NCBI GenBank assembly: GCA_003194525.1
Contig: NBIV01000224.1
Location: 56,944 to 120,943, forward strand
DNA length: 64,000 nt
Source of the DNA: Gracilariopsis chorda
Lineage: Eukaryota; Rhodophyta; Florideophyceae; Gracilariales; Gracilariaceae
Direction: 5' to 3'
Made by a program: the position numbers and the translations under genes
Part shown: positions 52,343 to 64,000 of the stretch, piece by piece
Layout of the letters: the number at the start of each line of letters is the position of its first letter
How positions within the stretch are numbered: the stretch's first letter is position 1
Notes under the pieces: model-generated
The model's input: only the letters and a program-made list of their open reading frames with translations
Databases searched by the model: none
Told to the model about the DNA's origin: nothing

Positions 52343-52668
52343 CTAATCGACGCGACAAGGCAGAGCACATGAACAGCCTCTCTTGCTGGCCTTTCTATTG
52401 TGCTTCTTTGGTTTCCTCGCGCGTTTCGCTCTGAGCCTCTCCTTGTTGCCTTCATTTCTTATGGCCAGCGGCCTTTCAGGGCTCATAGAGAGCCCCTCAA
52501 GAGCTCTAGTCACGCTGGACATCCGCAACTCCGCCCAGTCTTGCGGCGTGCGTAGATCGTACCGCCGGCGCTCCGGGCTTGTGAGGCATATCCCGTTGCG
52601 ACCCCGTTGAACCGAATGATCAAACGCTCCGGAATGTGCATCGTGGGAGCCTCGGTGTGTATCGAAAC
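52343..52668 (-). CDS. Possible 3' exon of a spliced gene
   Basis: A minus-strand frame reads from a pyrimidine-rich acceptor (ATATCTGTTCAG, then TTTCGATACAC) to a stop at 52343. It encodes about 107 residues: FDTHRGSHDAHSGAFDH, then PERRRYDLRTPQDWAELRMS, a helical stretch, and a very basic tail (RLRAKRARKPKKHNRKASKR) suggestive of a nuclear or ribosomal protein. No ATG fits at the beginning, so a 5' exon would lie upstream, perhaps around 52887 (MDWERARFERRG). I do not recognise the protein, and the splice model is a guess from one acceptor. Confidence 0.3.
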
Positions 52669-52889
52669 TGAACAGATATGAAATATGAAGCCTTTAGATT
52701 CCCGCAGCGAAAACGGGAAAAAGGAAAAATGAGATGTTCCTGGTACACTTGAGGAAGTGAAGCAAGGCGCAGGAGTGTGTTTGGAGAAGGAGATTGTGAG
52801 ACATCGGCAAGGGAACCTGGGAAGGAAAGGCTTAAGTACTTTCTGAATTGTCCCACGACGCTCAAAACGAGCCCTCTCCCAATCCATAA

Positions 52890-54755
52890 TATTGGCGTTC
52901 TAGAGTAAACACCTTGAAGCTATGCACTTGAAATGTAACTCTCCCGTTTTCAGCAACGTCTGTACTCACGTATTCCTCTTCGGGAGGAACATGTTGTTGG
53001 TTTCAATCCCTCTTTCATGATTCAAAACGCCGGAACACTGCGATTTACACGCGGGGAAAGCAGTTCCAGCTAGCATACATTTCGAACTCATCAATTCACC
53101 AATCTACAAAGCATTCTCATCCACGTTCACAGTGATTTCGATTCGAGGCATTCCCGTAACAAATTGCACGTCTTGAACGAAGAAGATGAGGTGTCGAACG
53201 GCGTATGGCTTTTCATCGATACACGTGGTGCGTTCGATGATAGCGTTGCCTCATTTGATTACTCTTCTCATGATAATGCACCAGACGGGTTGATGAATGA
53301 AGAAGGTTGCGGGATGCAACCAATCGAGAGCTGAAGTGCACCTTTCTTAGGTGACGGAGGCCTCTCCGTTCCCGATTCAAGGGCACAGAACGCCGCCAGC
53401 TGCGCATCTTTTGTTGTCGTGGAAGCCCTTCTCTATCAACGCGCATCCACACGCGCCGTGGTCCCCTCCAGTTCTATTTCAAGTGCATCCTCCTCATCGC
53501 CAGTTCGTTTTTCTCCTTCCACCATCTCGCTATACAATCCCATCCCGTTGCTTCAATTTGACACCAGGCCGCCTGCTAAAACTGGAGATGAATCTTGAAG
53601 AAGGTTCTACGAACATCTGCTCCATCCCCTCTGTCACACTGCTGAGTCGCAAGCGGCCACGAGTCAACATGCCCAAAGACAATCTACGGCTCTCATCCCC
53701 CTCTATTTGGGCATCGCGAACTTCCTCGAGAAGCGCCGCATTGTCCTCCCAGCTGCCGCAAAAAGGTGGATGCGGCCGATGAGGGTATCCGTAGTCCTGC
53801 CTACCTTGCTCTCTCGTCCCAGATGCTTCTCAATGCCTCCACACGTCACAGTTACCGGTTTTTCGCCGCATCCATGCACGACGCCAGCCTCAGTACCTGC
53901 GACGGCAAATTGTGGCATAGCAAGGGACAGACAAACGGTTCCCGATTCGTTATCAAGTCCGCAGGCTCCGGCGTTGCACACGATACCGGCCTGTAGATCG
54001 GCTAATGATGTACCGGCACCGATGATGATGGTCCGACGCTTGCACAAAGTCCCTATGTGGATCGCACCACCTTCCCGCATCTCGGCTCCGGCAACTCACC
54101 ATCGATGAGTATGCCACAGATTCCCAGTCGAGCTGTGCGAGCCACTGTGAAATATCCTGGTATTCGGCTTAAGCTCGAGGATCGTCATTCCCACATATTG
54201 CTGTTCGCCGTCAAGGCCGACGAGGCTTTTTCTTGGTTGCGTGATGATCCCGAACATCAGTTTGCTAGCGGCGTTGAACACTTCTCCAACCGCTCCTCGG
54301 ACCAGCCCTCCAAACGGAATTCCTGTGCTCAGGCCATCACTCACAGCGCTCCAACCTGATCTCCAAACCCTCCGTCACTTTCAGTAGGTCCATGTAGGTC
54401 TAGGCGTGTAAATGCACAATGACGACCAGGCTCTCAGTCCACGGGAATTTCAACGGTACGGAAACGTTACGAAGTACACACAGAATTTCCTCATGATGAC
54501 TACACTTGTACTTCGTTGCCCGCACCGCAACAAGCTTTCAGAGGCGATGCGGTGCTGTTGAGAGTTTGGCCCTATTAGAATATTCTAGACGATTAGACTA
54601 TAATTACTCATGCACCCACGATACATCACACGGGTAGATGGGCGTTCGTTACCAAGTATAAAGGGTTTACGTTTCCGCCGCAGATCCCTGCCCCTCCTAG
54701 CATCACTTCTATACGCCGGCTTCGTATACTTCAGCACACGCACCAATCTCCATTC
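52890..54755. other. No gene supported; several overlapping frames
   Basis: 53.2-54.4 kb has open frames of 80-143 codons on both strands overlapping one another. The minus frame 54080-53703 is the most protein-like (GAGTSLADLQAGIVCNAGAC) but has no recognised domain. A TATA-like AGTATAAAGGG at 54655-54665 precedes the gene at 54756. Confidence 0.35.
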
Positions 54756-55670
54756 ATGTCCCAAGTCCACGAGACCACCAATGTCTCGACCGAGCGCAAC
54801 CCCACAACCCCTTTCCCGGCTGGACTCTTACCCAGCGCCCGTGAACAATGGGCCTCCACGGACGCCAATCTCTTCCTAGCACTGATCACCAACCTGGCTT
54901 CCGCGAGCTACGCAAACTACCTGCGTGAGTGCGGATCGGTTCTTCCGCCGAACGAATGCCTCGTACTTGCTCGCCAACGCCTTGACAGATTCGACTGGGA
55001 CCTTGAGAAAATCCGAAGCGTGTTGGACCACATTTTCAACCGCGGCCGTACGGATGGAATGCTAGCCACGTTCAATCCCAAGTTCGTTGCTCCGCTCACG
55101 TGCACAAGCGATGCAGCCACTGCAAAACTCGACTACGCAGAAATGGGGAACCATTTCCTTGCCCCCATGTATGTCAAGTCCGCGGCATGCAACCAGATCA
55201 CGCTTACTGACTTCCTTGAGCGTAAACAGTTCTTGTCCACAAACATGATGATGATGATCCCGCTCTCCACCATGAAGATCCTCCAGCTCCCTATCATGGC
55301 ACACCAATTCTGGTTGGCGAGGTGGGTATTCTCGCAAGATGGAGAATTCGACCTCCGTGCAGAGCACCTCTCGCTATCCATTAACGAGTGCTCCGGTGCA
55401 CTGCTCCGGAAGCCAAGCCAGCGATTCGGGGGCCATGCCATCACTGCCTTCGAGAAAGTTCACCTCATGCTCGATGTCGTCGAGAAAGAATTCAACAGCC
55501 CGGACGACTCTAGCCATTCCGAAAACGAGCCGCCAGGCTTCGCCCAGCTGATGCCACACGGCATAGATGACTGTGATCATGAAACGCTTAAGATCGCGCA
55601 ATATCGTCCGTACGACTTTGTAGGGCTTACCTATGAAAAGTTTGGCAAAACAGGTAGTAACAACGTCTAG
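54756..55670 (+). CDS. Hypothetical protein, 304 residues
   Basis: ATG at 54756, about 95 bp after a TATA-like AGTATAAAGG. Single uninterrupted frame with balanced composition: helical N-terminal region (DANLFLALITNLASASYANYL, then NECLVLARQRLDRFDWDLEK), a central part with Met-rich and hydrophobic runs (STNMMMMIPLSTMKILQLPI), and a C-terminal acidic stretch (EFNSPDDSSHSENEPPGF). No signal peptide, transmembrane helix or catalytic motif. It sits 130 bp upstream of another unrecognised gene on the same strand, so the two may be functionally linked. I do not know the family. Confidence 0.55.
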   Translation: MSQVHETTNVSTERNPTTPFPAGLLPSAREQWASTDANLFLALITNLASASYANYLRECGSVLPPNECLVLARQRLDRFDWDLEKIRSVLDHIFNRGRTDGMLATFNPKFVAPLTCTSDAATAKLDYAEMGNHFLAPMYVKSAACNQITLTDFLERKQFLSTNMMMMIPLSTMKILQLPIMAHQFWLARWVFSQDGEFDLRAEHLSLSINECSGALLRKPSQRFGGHAITAFEKVHLMLDVVEKEFNSPDDSSHSENEPPGFAQLMPHGIDDCDHETLKIAQYRPYDFVGLTYEKFGKTGSNNV

Positions 55671-55934
55671 TTTTTAGTAACACAACAGTATCCAGGGACG
55701 GGGTTTCACTCGTCCGCAATAGCTCTGCCCTTCTCTCTATTGCCCCTAACAAGTGGGCAGACAAAGTACCCGCTTAAATACGCATAGTGAACCAAGGCGC
55801 AATGGAACGCACACTAGGCCAAGCGATTGTACAGACAAGCGCAGTATCGAAGTACACTAACTACATTATTGGATGTACCAAGATTATCGGCGGCGGGAGC
55901 AATAACGATACTTAACTTTCACATTACCACCTAT

Positions 55935-57621
55935 ATGTTGTACTCCACGCCGGAAACGGTGTCGTCTGATGAGGCGTGGCCTGGATTCCACACCCTGAAA
56001 ACGGTTAAGCTGTACCGTCGTACCAATTGCAGTCTCATGTCTCATCTAGATGAACGGCGGCTGAAGGATTCTTACATTCGGACAATGGTCCCGGTCGAGC
56101 TACCGCACTGTATTGTCTCTCATGCGGAGAACATTCGCTGTGCGATCTCGACGGCTTACAACATCGGCTCCATCATCAACGGTCCGTCGGATCCAAGTTA
56201 TGTTGCTGAGGCGGTGCGGTCTGCTCTCGAATGGATTCGTGAGTGGAACGAAGGGGGACGCTGCCGAGAAGCTTGACAAGATCTTCACTCACTACATGCC
56301 ATTGCTGATCCAGACAGAGAACATCGTGTCGCAGGACGACCGAGCGCAACTCGAGGTGCAAACCCCCGTAGTGTCGATATTCATCTCAATGATCTTGCAC
56401 TCTGATGACCCGGAGGATGAATGGGCTGTCCACGACCGCGCGATCTACCGTCTAAAAAGTGATGAGTTCGAACCACACACACGCGTAGTAGCTTTCAAGA
56501 AGCTTGCTGAAGTGCTAGACGAGCCTGAGGTGGATGTCCATCTGGGAGAGTTCCGCAGAGAGTGCGCACCATGCGCTTTCTTAGTTCCAAATGACAACAT
56601 GACGTACCGTCTGCCACCGGAGGCTTACGGTTTGGATGGGACATTGCTCGGGTATGACTATACGTACACTAATGCACCTCCTGGAATTATTTTTATCGAT
56701 GATGACACTGACGGCGAAGACGAGCCAGAGTCAAGCGCCCCCGTTGAATTTATCGGCGAGAACGCAGCAATTGTTGATCGAAATGAACAAAATGGAATAG
56801 AAGAGACCGGGCAGAGCTCTGGAAGTGACGTTGTCAATAACCTCGCAGACCAGATTAATGGCGATCGGAGTAATCAGATCACATACTTGGAGGAGAACAA
56901 TACGCTCGCGACGCATGCAGCGCCAAGTCTACCGACTTGTTCAGCGCTAGACGACGACCGCTACGCAGAATGTATTGCAGTGAAGCGTATGCAGACAAAT
57001 TCGATTCCGAGTGTTCTGAACGAGAAGTGGTGTCGAGCGCGCGTCATACGCGGCGATCTATCAAGCGTCATAGTGCATGTGCGTCTCGAAGAAGATGGCA
57101 TTCAAAACGCGACGGTTGATGCTCGAAAGGCGTTTGGTTTCCGGGACCACGAGACGATGGTTCTGCGTCATACAACTCGCAAACCTGGTGACTTCTACCC
57201 GGCTCTCGAGATGCTCGGCTTTCAGGATGTCTCTGTGGAGAACTTAATGCATTCACGAGCATTCCCTGTCCCACTCGCACCAGTCTTCAACCTGCTACTC
57301 GGCGGGTTTTGCGGCCTGCGTCCCGCAAGGTGGATTCTATGTGCAATCTACACCGGTATCGTCAAAGTTTCGGTGAATTCGCCAGTTAGTTTTATACCTC
57401 AAGCGCTGCGCTCGGATAGCGAGGACGCCATACAGGTGACATGTTCGCTGAGCCGGGAAGTGGCAGGCGCAATGGGTGTGCTTGTGCCAAAATCCAGGAG
57501 AGCGGCGGTCGAGAATAGGAGGGAAGAATTGGATTCAGATGAAGCTACAGACTTTAGCTTTGAACTCTACCTCCTGACCAAGAGCTCAAGAGGTGGTCGA
57601 GGGAGGGGAGACATTTCTTGA
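55935..57621 (+). CDS. Hypothetical protein with one frameshift, RGG tail
   Basis: The first in-frame ATG is at 55935 (MLYSTPETVSSDEAWPGF). This frame ends at 56276, but the protein clearly continues in another frame from about 56260 to 57621. The switch coincides with a G5 run (56254-56258), so it is one inactivating indel or an assembly error. The joined chain has about 560 residues. It shows an acidic low-complexity centre (FIDDDTDGEDEPESSAPVEF), a folded-looking C-terminal region (PLAPVFNLLLGGFCGLRPAR) and a terminal RGGRGRG motif typical of RNA-binding tails. The true start could be further upstream. No domain recognised; the RNA-binding idea rests only on the tail. Confidence 0.45.
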
Positions 57622-59660
57622 ACTATCCACGGAGCTTCTGCTCGTAAAACTGGAGTGCGTTCTGGGAGGTCTCCGCTGTAGGGCGACGATGGAAATCCCT
57701 GACCCTCGGCGGTTCTTCAAAGGGGCAGTAAAATACTTGCGGGCATTTCTTTAGGATGGCTTCTGATGAAAGAGGGTACGGGAGGCTAACTAGGATCTTT
57801 CATAGTATGCAGGGATCGAAGTGCAACAAACAATCACAAGAGTCCGGAAAAATCAGAAAAGTTAGTGGAGGCGTAGATTTGCAGAGCTAACCCTTACCAG
57901 GGCTTTTGTAATGTGCAACTAAACTTCACGACTGTACCAGTTGGCAGTTCAGTTGCTTTTCATCTGCATCCAGGCGCCCTGATTAATGCTGCAGGGCGGA
58001 GCACTGTGGTATATCTTGAGCACTTGTGCATACAAAGTTGGAGATTCCTGAAAACATAAGTTGTGCGTGTACTCAAATACACATTCGGGGATAGCTTTGT
58101 GTATCATGAAATGTGAACTCGCACAGAAAAGACAAGTACAAAAATAGGACCACACCACTTTACACCATGTAATGATCCATGATGGTGCGTTGTTTAGACT
58201 GATAAACACCGATGCCGTTGTCATAGTACCATCTTTACCAAAACACTTCATTACGGCTTAACAGTGCCAAATCTAAGTGTTCATGAAGCCTCTTTCCCTT
58301 ATCATTTACGCTGAACACTCCGACAGAGAGGAAAGAGGGAAAGCCATCGCTGGAGGAGGCGGTTGGGGCTGTTAGTGAAACGTTCCAGCTTGGGGAGAAA
58401 AAGTGAAGGAGATGGATGGATCAGGGTGGAAGAAGGGTAATGAAGATGGTACAGCAACAGAGCCAGTCGGGAAAATGATAAATGTGCACTCTACACAATC
58501 AACCTCGTCCGTGCTGAAGGATGGTAGAAAACGGTGATTTGTGCATGCACAAAAGCTATTTTGATTGATGGGAGAACGGTATGTGTATGCACATGTTGTG
58601 CATTTATGTTCTTAAGAATCTCTCAGTATCTCTAACCGAACTTTAATCGCCATGTACTCCCATGGTGCCCATCTGGTGATAGCAATATTGCTATGATTCA
58701 AGTGTATCTCTTCCACACACACTCTTCTACTCACACTCGGAAATTGCGTCAGATGGAACTTTTTAAATGCTTAAGCAAGTTCTCTTCAAGGATTAGAAAT
58801 GCGTTTTGAGATATGCAGGTGTAGGTGGTAGACACTCACAGCGCTATCTCTGAAGAGCTTACGAGCTGAGTAAGAGAAGGTGTGTGATATATATTTCTTC
58901 GTACCTGTTCCTGTCAAGCTTCATCTCTATGAATCCGATTCGGTGTAGTAGGGAGACAGAGAACCGCAAATGATAAGAATCAAATCATGGTTAGAACAGT
59001 GATATCTGGATCTATCTGTCGCTCTAGATGTGCGGCCAAAGCTTTTCAAGCGTTACAACTATTTCTGCAATTTCCTTTCTAGCAAGACACCAAACGAAGA
59101 ATCTCCTTCGGCTCAGAGAACACTCTACACTACACCGTGGTCGCGATGGATAGCTTGCACGAGCGAAACGTTTGCGTGACATGTAGTAAGCGGCCGTTGT
59201 TGGCGCCCATTCGTGAGTCGATACCGAGTTGGGAAACAGAAGGAATGCAGTTTTGGCTGATAGAGCGTACCAAAAGAAACTTTGCACTTGCTGTCGTTAT
59301 GAAACCGAACGGAAAGGAAGGGGCTGACTCGGATTATCAGCAAGTACAAGCTCGCAATCTAAAGACAAACACAAACATATTTCCATTTGCACTTGATCCC
59401 GGATGTTGAAATAGTTAGCTCCGATGCCTTACAGAACCAGTCTATTGCAAAACGTGTACAGATATGTGATGTTTAGCGCACAACGCATGTGGGGTGCTTA
59501 CAGTAGAAAAAAAAGTGGCCAAAAAAAAAGGTCGGAACAACCGAACCAGTACCTTGCGGCACCGGCTCAGTTGCCCGACCACCCAGTGAACACCCCGCGA
59601 GGGCATTCTCTGGTAGCACAAACGGACCAAAGCTCCGACTCACACCACGCAAAGCGCAGC
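57622..59660. other. No gene supported
   Basis: Contains a few short frames, for example minus 58251-57949 (100 codons, hydrophobic) and plus 59137-59409 (MVAMDSLHERNVCVTCSKRP). None has support beyond being open. Confidence 0.4.
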
Positions 59661-59665
59661 ATGTG

Positions 59666-60322
59666 TCAGAACCCGGTCCCCACCGCTGTCGCACGACAGT
59701 CGGAGACGCCGTTGGAGACGACCGACCTGTAATGGGCCTTCATCTCCGACACACGGTCCAGATACGGCTGCATCCAGGACCGCAGCCGCTTGACGGGACG
59801 GTGGTTCAGGTCTGCGAGAGCAGGGCGCTTCGCAGACCACCGACGACTGTACGAAATGGTGCCATTTTCACACCGCCGCCGTTTCAGTGCACGCAGCTCC
59901 GGCGAGGCCGAAGCTGTGCGCTTGATGCCAGGTGCGCGCCAGTCAAGCTCCGAATACCACAGATCATCGAGACAAAACTTGACGTCATCAAAGGGCGACT
60001 CATCCAGAGTTCCGCTTTTGATGGGCGGTTCTCGAGCGTAGCAGTCGACCTCGGCTCTGTCGGTTCCGCTCTCACTGTCGCATGGATCTTGCGAAAAGAT
60101 TTCACCCAGGACCATGTCTCTCTCTTGGGAGTGCCAAGAGAGCGAAGGCACGTCCCAGAACGACAGCGAAACGTCACATGGATCGCACCTCTCCCAAGGA
60201 GGGGCACTCGTTGGGTGAAGCGAAGGGTGGCGCACACCAGGATCAGGTTGAGAGGAAGGCAGGTTGGAACACGAAAGCATTTTGGACACAGGAAAGCAGT
60301 TGGGGGTTTCTGTCAAAGACAT
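59666..60322 (-). CDS. Hypothetical nuclear-type protein, 218 residues
   Basis: ATG at 60322. N-terminal half acidic and Ser/Pro/Asp-rich (EIFSQDPCDSESGTDRAEVD), then LDDLWYSELDW, then a basic half with candidate nuclear localisation signals (IKRTASASPELRALKRRR and HRPVKRLRSWMQPYLDRV). No folded domain recognised. Acidic-then-basic organisation and bipartite basic clusters suggest a nuclear protein. The opposite strand is also open over the same interval, so the coding strand is chosen on composition only. Confidence 0.4.
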   Translation of the reverse strand: MSLTETPNCFPVSKMLSCSNLPSSQPDPGVRHPSLHPTSAPPWERCDPCDVSLSFWDVPSLSWHSQERDMVLGEIFSQDPCDSESGTDRAEVDCYAREPPIKSGTLDESPFDDVKFCLDDLWYSELDWRAPGIKRTASASPELRALKRRRCENGTISYSRRWSAKRPALADLNHRPVKRLRSWMQPYLDRVSEMKAHYRSVVSNGVSDCRATAVGTGF

Positions 60323-63300
60323 ACTGGCGACGAGGGAGTCGCGAAAAGCTGTAGAGGGTGTTGCCGTGCCTTAAGTAGAGATTTAGCACAGGCGCATCTC
60401 TTAATTCCAACATACGCGAGCTAAGGACGGAGGCGGTGCTTCTGCAAGAATGAATTAGAAGAAGTGTGGGCATTACTCCATACTAACTTTGTCAAGCTGT
60501 TTGACAATTTTAGTACTCTTTGAGTCAATAACTTAGATTTTCTTTTCTAAACGTAGCTGTGTTGAAATTAAGAATGATTGCAAAGATCTCATTAAAGTGA
60601 GAGCACAGAAAGCACATACCTGCAGAGGTTTGTCGTTCGTTCAACTGTTTAAAGTGCCGCTGTCTGCTCTTGAATAGTTAACGCAAGAAGTCGATCCCGC
60701 GCTCAGAAGGTCCAGTGGATGGATGCGGCCTAACGCGGTGAATCCTTGGCCATTGAAAGCTGAGCGGAGGTGCGATGCTGTAGTTTGTTAGGGACCGTGT
60801 TGAAGGGACATCCGTTTGGCAAATGACACATTGTAGGCTATGCCCTGCGGATTTTTCGCGCCGCGTCGGACTGCCAAGGAATGCTTCTCCACACTGGGAG
60901 ATTTGAAATGTTCATTGTGTGGCCAGTTAAGATTATAAGTTATCAGATGTAGGAGTGCAAGTACGAACGCATGGTTCACTGAGTAGGTCATAATTGTGGA
61001 AACATTGAGAAGCAGTGGCCTGTATATGGATGACGATATACATCTGGCTAGCTGATACAGTTCACCCTTGTAGGCTATGGCATAGAAAGAGCGCTTAAGA
61101 CGGTACGAGTGGGAAGGCGATTAAAGATGTAGGTGAAAGAGGAGCAAGTGTGTCAAATGAGATAGTTTACTGAAGGACAAAGAAGAAATGCGTGTTCTAT
61201 TGAGGAAGATGCGATAGGTTGAGGAATGAAGGTTTTAGTGCGAGCACTACATGATGTTTGACTGCTCCTACATGCAGTGCTTGTGCTTTCTGTGGCACTG
61301 CCTGGTCCACCACTTATTTGAAGCAAGCGAAGCAGCGGCTGGATACAACAAATAAGTCGGAGAATTGTCGGGGGATGTTGGTACGAGAAAGTTTGCGCGT
61401 CTCTACACAAATCAAGATTAATAAGGCGTAGGCTACGAGATCCTTACGAAAGAGACACAGTCGAATATCGCCAACTTGAAGGAGAACCCAAGTTTTGAAT
61501 GTCAACTGCCCTCTTTGCAGGTAAGTTTGTGCCTACGTGGCGTATCCAATACAAAGAATGGAGAGACGGCGTTGAAGGTAGTCATTCAGAATACGTTCAA
61601 ATGAAATTGGTCTCGAAAGACGTGACACGCCATGCAAAGATTGAGGTACGGACAAGGTATGAGGATTCTTTCGTTTGTGATCAAAGATGGGTATCGATCT
61701 GCAGACAGTGCTTGGCCTCATAGGAGAAGAAGCGTGGCACGCACCCATCCAAAAAAGAACGCACCAAATCGAATGATTTGGCTAGAATAGCGCGTAACTC
61801 ACTCGGTCACGCTTATTCGATCCTGAAAACGAATAAGAAACGATTTAGACGCAGATTCACCTCTCATTCGTTTTGAGGCTGGAGAAGATCGGCGACAACG
61901 GGTTACAGCGAATGGTTGAATCGCAGATGGAATTTTATTGGAGCGCAGAGCGGGAGCAGGACTTTGATAGAACTGCGGTTGAAATCATAACACTTTGAGT
62001 TAATGATGGCTTCAGTCGGTCAGTACAAATTTGAATCGTGGGTGGCAATAACTTCTGAGCCGCTGCGCTATTCCGCAAATTTCTACATAATCCTCAAACA
62101 TTGAATATCGTCTTCGGCTGGCTTCAACAAAGCAGAAGGATAGTGTTATGGCCGATCGCGTTCCACGTCTTCATTTTGTTCCCCACCCACCCACTCCATT
62201 ATTTACTTCTAGACTGAATCAAAGTACTTGTTCTACCGCACTGGAAGTGATACCCGACGAGCTACTGTCGCGCTGAGAAGAATACAATGCAGAATGATTG
62301 CGCTCCCGACCGCGAAAGAACGCATCTGCTCAGACGCAGATGTTTCCGAAACTGATAAAACATCATCGGTTCTGTTTTACACTGTATCTTCTGGCTGACG
62401 TTAAGCGGAATAAAAAGTTAGGTAGCTTAGTTTTGAAGTTAGCAAACGAGGATCCTGCTCTGACAGATTCATGGGCTCAGCGAGCTTTGGCATCATGCCA
62501 AGTCTGCAGAAATCGGTCACTGTAGCACAGGTTTCTATGGTTAGATATACTCCTTGGGCTGCAAACTTTTCTGAGAGTGTGATATGGGAGAGTTGGATTA
62601 TGTCTGGTGTTTGTCTTAATGTCGTGTTGAAGTAAAAATGCGAAACTATTATGCTAGGGAGAGACAGACGTGGTATTGAAAATAAACAAAAGGTACGCCA
62701 TCGATTAAACACAACCTGGCTTGGTAATACTGAACTGCACACGCATCCTGATCTGTCTTGTTGTCTTCGACTAGGACGCATAAACATTGACCTCATAATC
62801 ACTTTATGTCGTGAAAAAGGGAGCATTCCGATCCCCTCAGTTGCAGCGCATATGGTTGAGTGTTTTTAACCATGACTGTGATGTTAGTGCAAAGCACTCA
62901 TAATGTAGAGCAGTGTGTACAGCAGACACAAACAGCGATATGGACGCGGATAAACGACGCATACTTGGTGAGCATGTGTTATATTCTGGACAGCCATCGA
63001 AGAGGATTTGGGATATGTTTTCAAATAAACTCCGGCACTCTGGAGTTTCAGAAGCTGAGAACGTGAAACAGAGTAACTTGTACTTTATTTCCGAGAATTG
63101 GAGACACTAGTGCGAGCATGCGAAAGCGCTGGGAAGCACACGTGTCATAGATGGGTACGCTAGCAAATGCAGAACCTTCTTGCCCCTACGATGGCCGATT
63201 ACAAATCACCCAGAGTCCAACCGCCATTATCGAACTAAACAGCACTACAATCAATCGTTCATATTCTGCAGAGAGTTGCGATTAAAGTGGAACTTTCAGA

Positions 63301-63372
63301 TCAATTACAAGCCATCTACACAGAAGACCTATAAGGTATGGAAACAACTGACCATAGTTGTCGCACGATGCT
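60323..63372. other. No gene supported
   Basis: AT-richer sequence with open frames under 145 codons on both strands and no motif. No tRNA or repeat seen. Confidence 0.4.
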
Positions 63373-64000
63373 GTTCATGCGCGGCTGCGGTGTCTTGCAG
63401 TGAACGCATGAAGATTGCGTTTCCAACGCCTAACATCATGTTTGTGTACTGTTGTATTTGACTATTGTCTACAGTCAGCTCACCCGTAGCCATCCACCCA
63501 CCGTCAAGTGGTCACAACCCAATGACGATGTGGGAGCAACGACCAAATGATAACTCATTTGATCGCGTCCCGTGAAGTGAGGTTGGATACCATACGGTTT
63601 TACAACCCACCCGCCGATGCCGGATGTGCACCACGAAGCAGGGCCCGTTTTACAACTTCGTCCAGAAGGAAAGTGTTTTTACAACCAGGTTCCCACACCT
63701 GGACCGGGCAGTTTTACAACCAACCTCAAAACCATTCATCGCACCCCAGAGAGGACTGTGTGGGAAATGCGTTGGGGCTGTCGTGAAGAGAGCGCAGAGG
63801 AGATAGAAATGGTTAGCTAAGAAGAAAAGGATACTGGAACAGAAATGGTGAGATAGACAAACGCTGAACTTACGAATGATGGTGGATGGCGTCAAGTTAT
63901 GGTATTTGGATCGAGCGAGTACCCAATAGACTGCGGAGCTTACGAGGGCTGCAGCGGCATCCCTAGCCTCAGCCTCCTTGGATACTGCTCTGGGGCGATC
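63373..64000 (-). repeat. Right arm of a long inverted repeat
   Basis: The reverse complement of 44967-45593, running off the window end. TTTTACAAC occurs at 63598, 63648, 63677 and 63712, in the same order and spacing as in the left arm, with the palindrome CCAGGTTCCCACACCTGG at about 63685-63702. Confidence 0.85.

Noticed and set aside
53703-54080. Minus-strand frame rich in Gly/Ala with GAGTSLADLQAG
   Set aside because: Attractive composition, but the opposite strand is also open over the full length, the frame is not continued upstream without stops, and no domain matches.

Overview
This is a nuclear eukaryotic window dominated by transposable elements, with a few intron-poor host genes. 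It has Ty3/Gypsy chromoviruses, a Ty1/Copia element, a PIF/Harbinger and a Tc1/mariner DNA transposon, solo LTRs, 5S rRNA genes with a TATA box about 30 bp upstream, an inositol-pentakisphosphate 2-kinase and a secreted VWA protein. Nothing fixes the species. Compact single-exon genes in a retroelement-rich background suggest an alga, most likely a multicellular red alga; this is inference, and the 5S gene at 13142-13260 would be the best marker to test it.

Layout. 1-3400: eroded coding remnants. 3411-5274: dead Tc1-type transposon with IR/DR-style double repeats. 6327-7628 (-): IPK1-like kinase. 7.9-10.5 kb: GC-rich then C-rich sequence without a supportable gene. 10562-11878 (-): secreted VWA protein. 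13142-13260 (+): 5S rRNA gene, followed by a Ser/Pro-rich protein with a C-terminal SUMO-interacting motif (13886-14923, -). 16225-17917 (-): second low-complexity nuclear-type protein, split by a frameshift at a T7 tract. 18.2-20.3 kb: a 154-bp tandem repeat and two back-to-back solo LTRs.

20.3-43.3 kb is an inverted, decayed second copy of the 5S + SIM-protein locus, blown open by transposons. A complete Gypsy chromovirus (20402-32165, TSD TAGAC) and a Copia element (34146-42851, TSD TTCTC) sit inside it. The Copia element in turn carries two related solo LTRs (35270-36110 and 37394-38226) and a PIF/Harbinger transposon with a Myb-like partner gene (about 40.3-42.7 kb). The 5S gene of this second copy is interrupted by 93 bp that include an 11-bp target duplication. 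The chromovirus also carries a long antisense open frame between pol and its 3' LTR.

43.3-64 kb: a very young Gypsy element (46282-51165) with LTRs that I read as identical and an intact RT-RNaseH-integrase frame; its gag, protease and RT frames are separated in ways that suggest recoding. Around it are unrecognised genes (54756-55670, 55935-57621, 59666-60322). A repeat of at least 628 bp occurs in inverted orientation at 44967-45593 and 63373-64000, enclosing 18-19 kb; it is either a pair of very long terminal inverted repeats or two copies of one dispersed repeat.

The host genes do not form an obvious pathway. The biology visible here is mostly layered transposition into a duplicated 5S locus, plus recoding and antisense features in the elements themselves.
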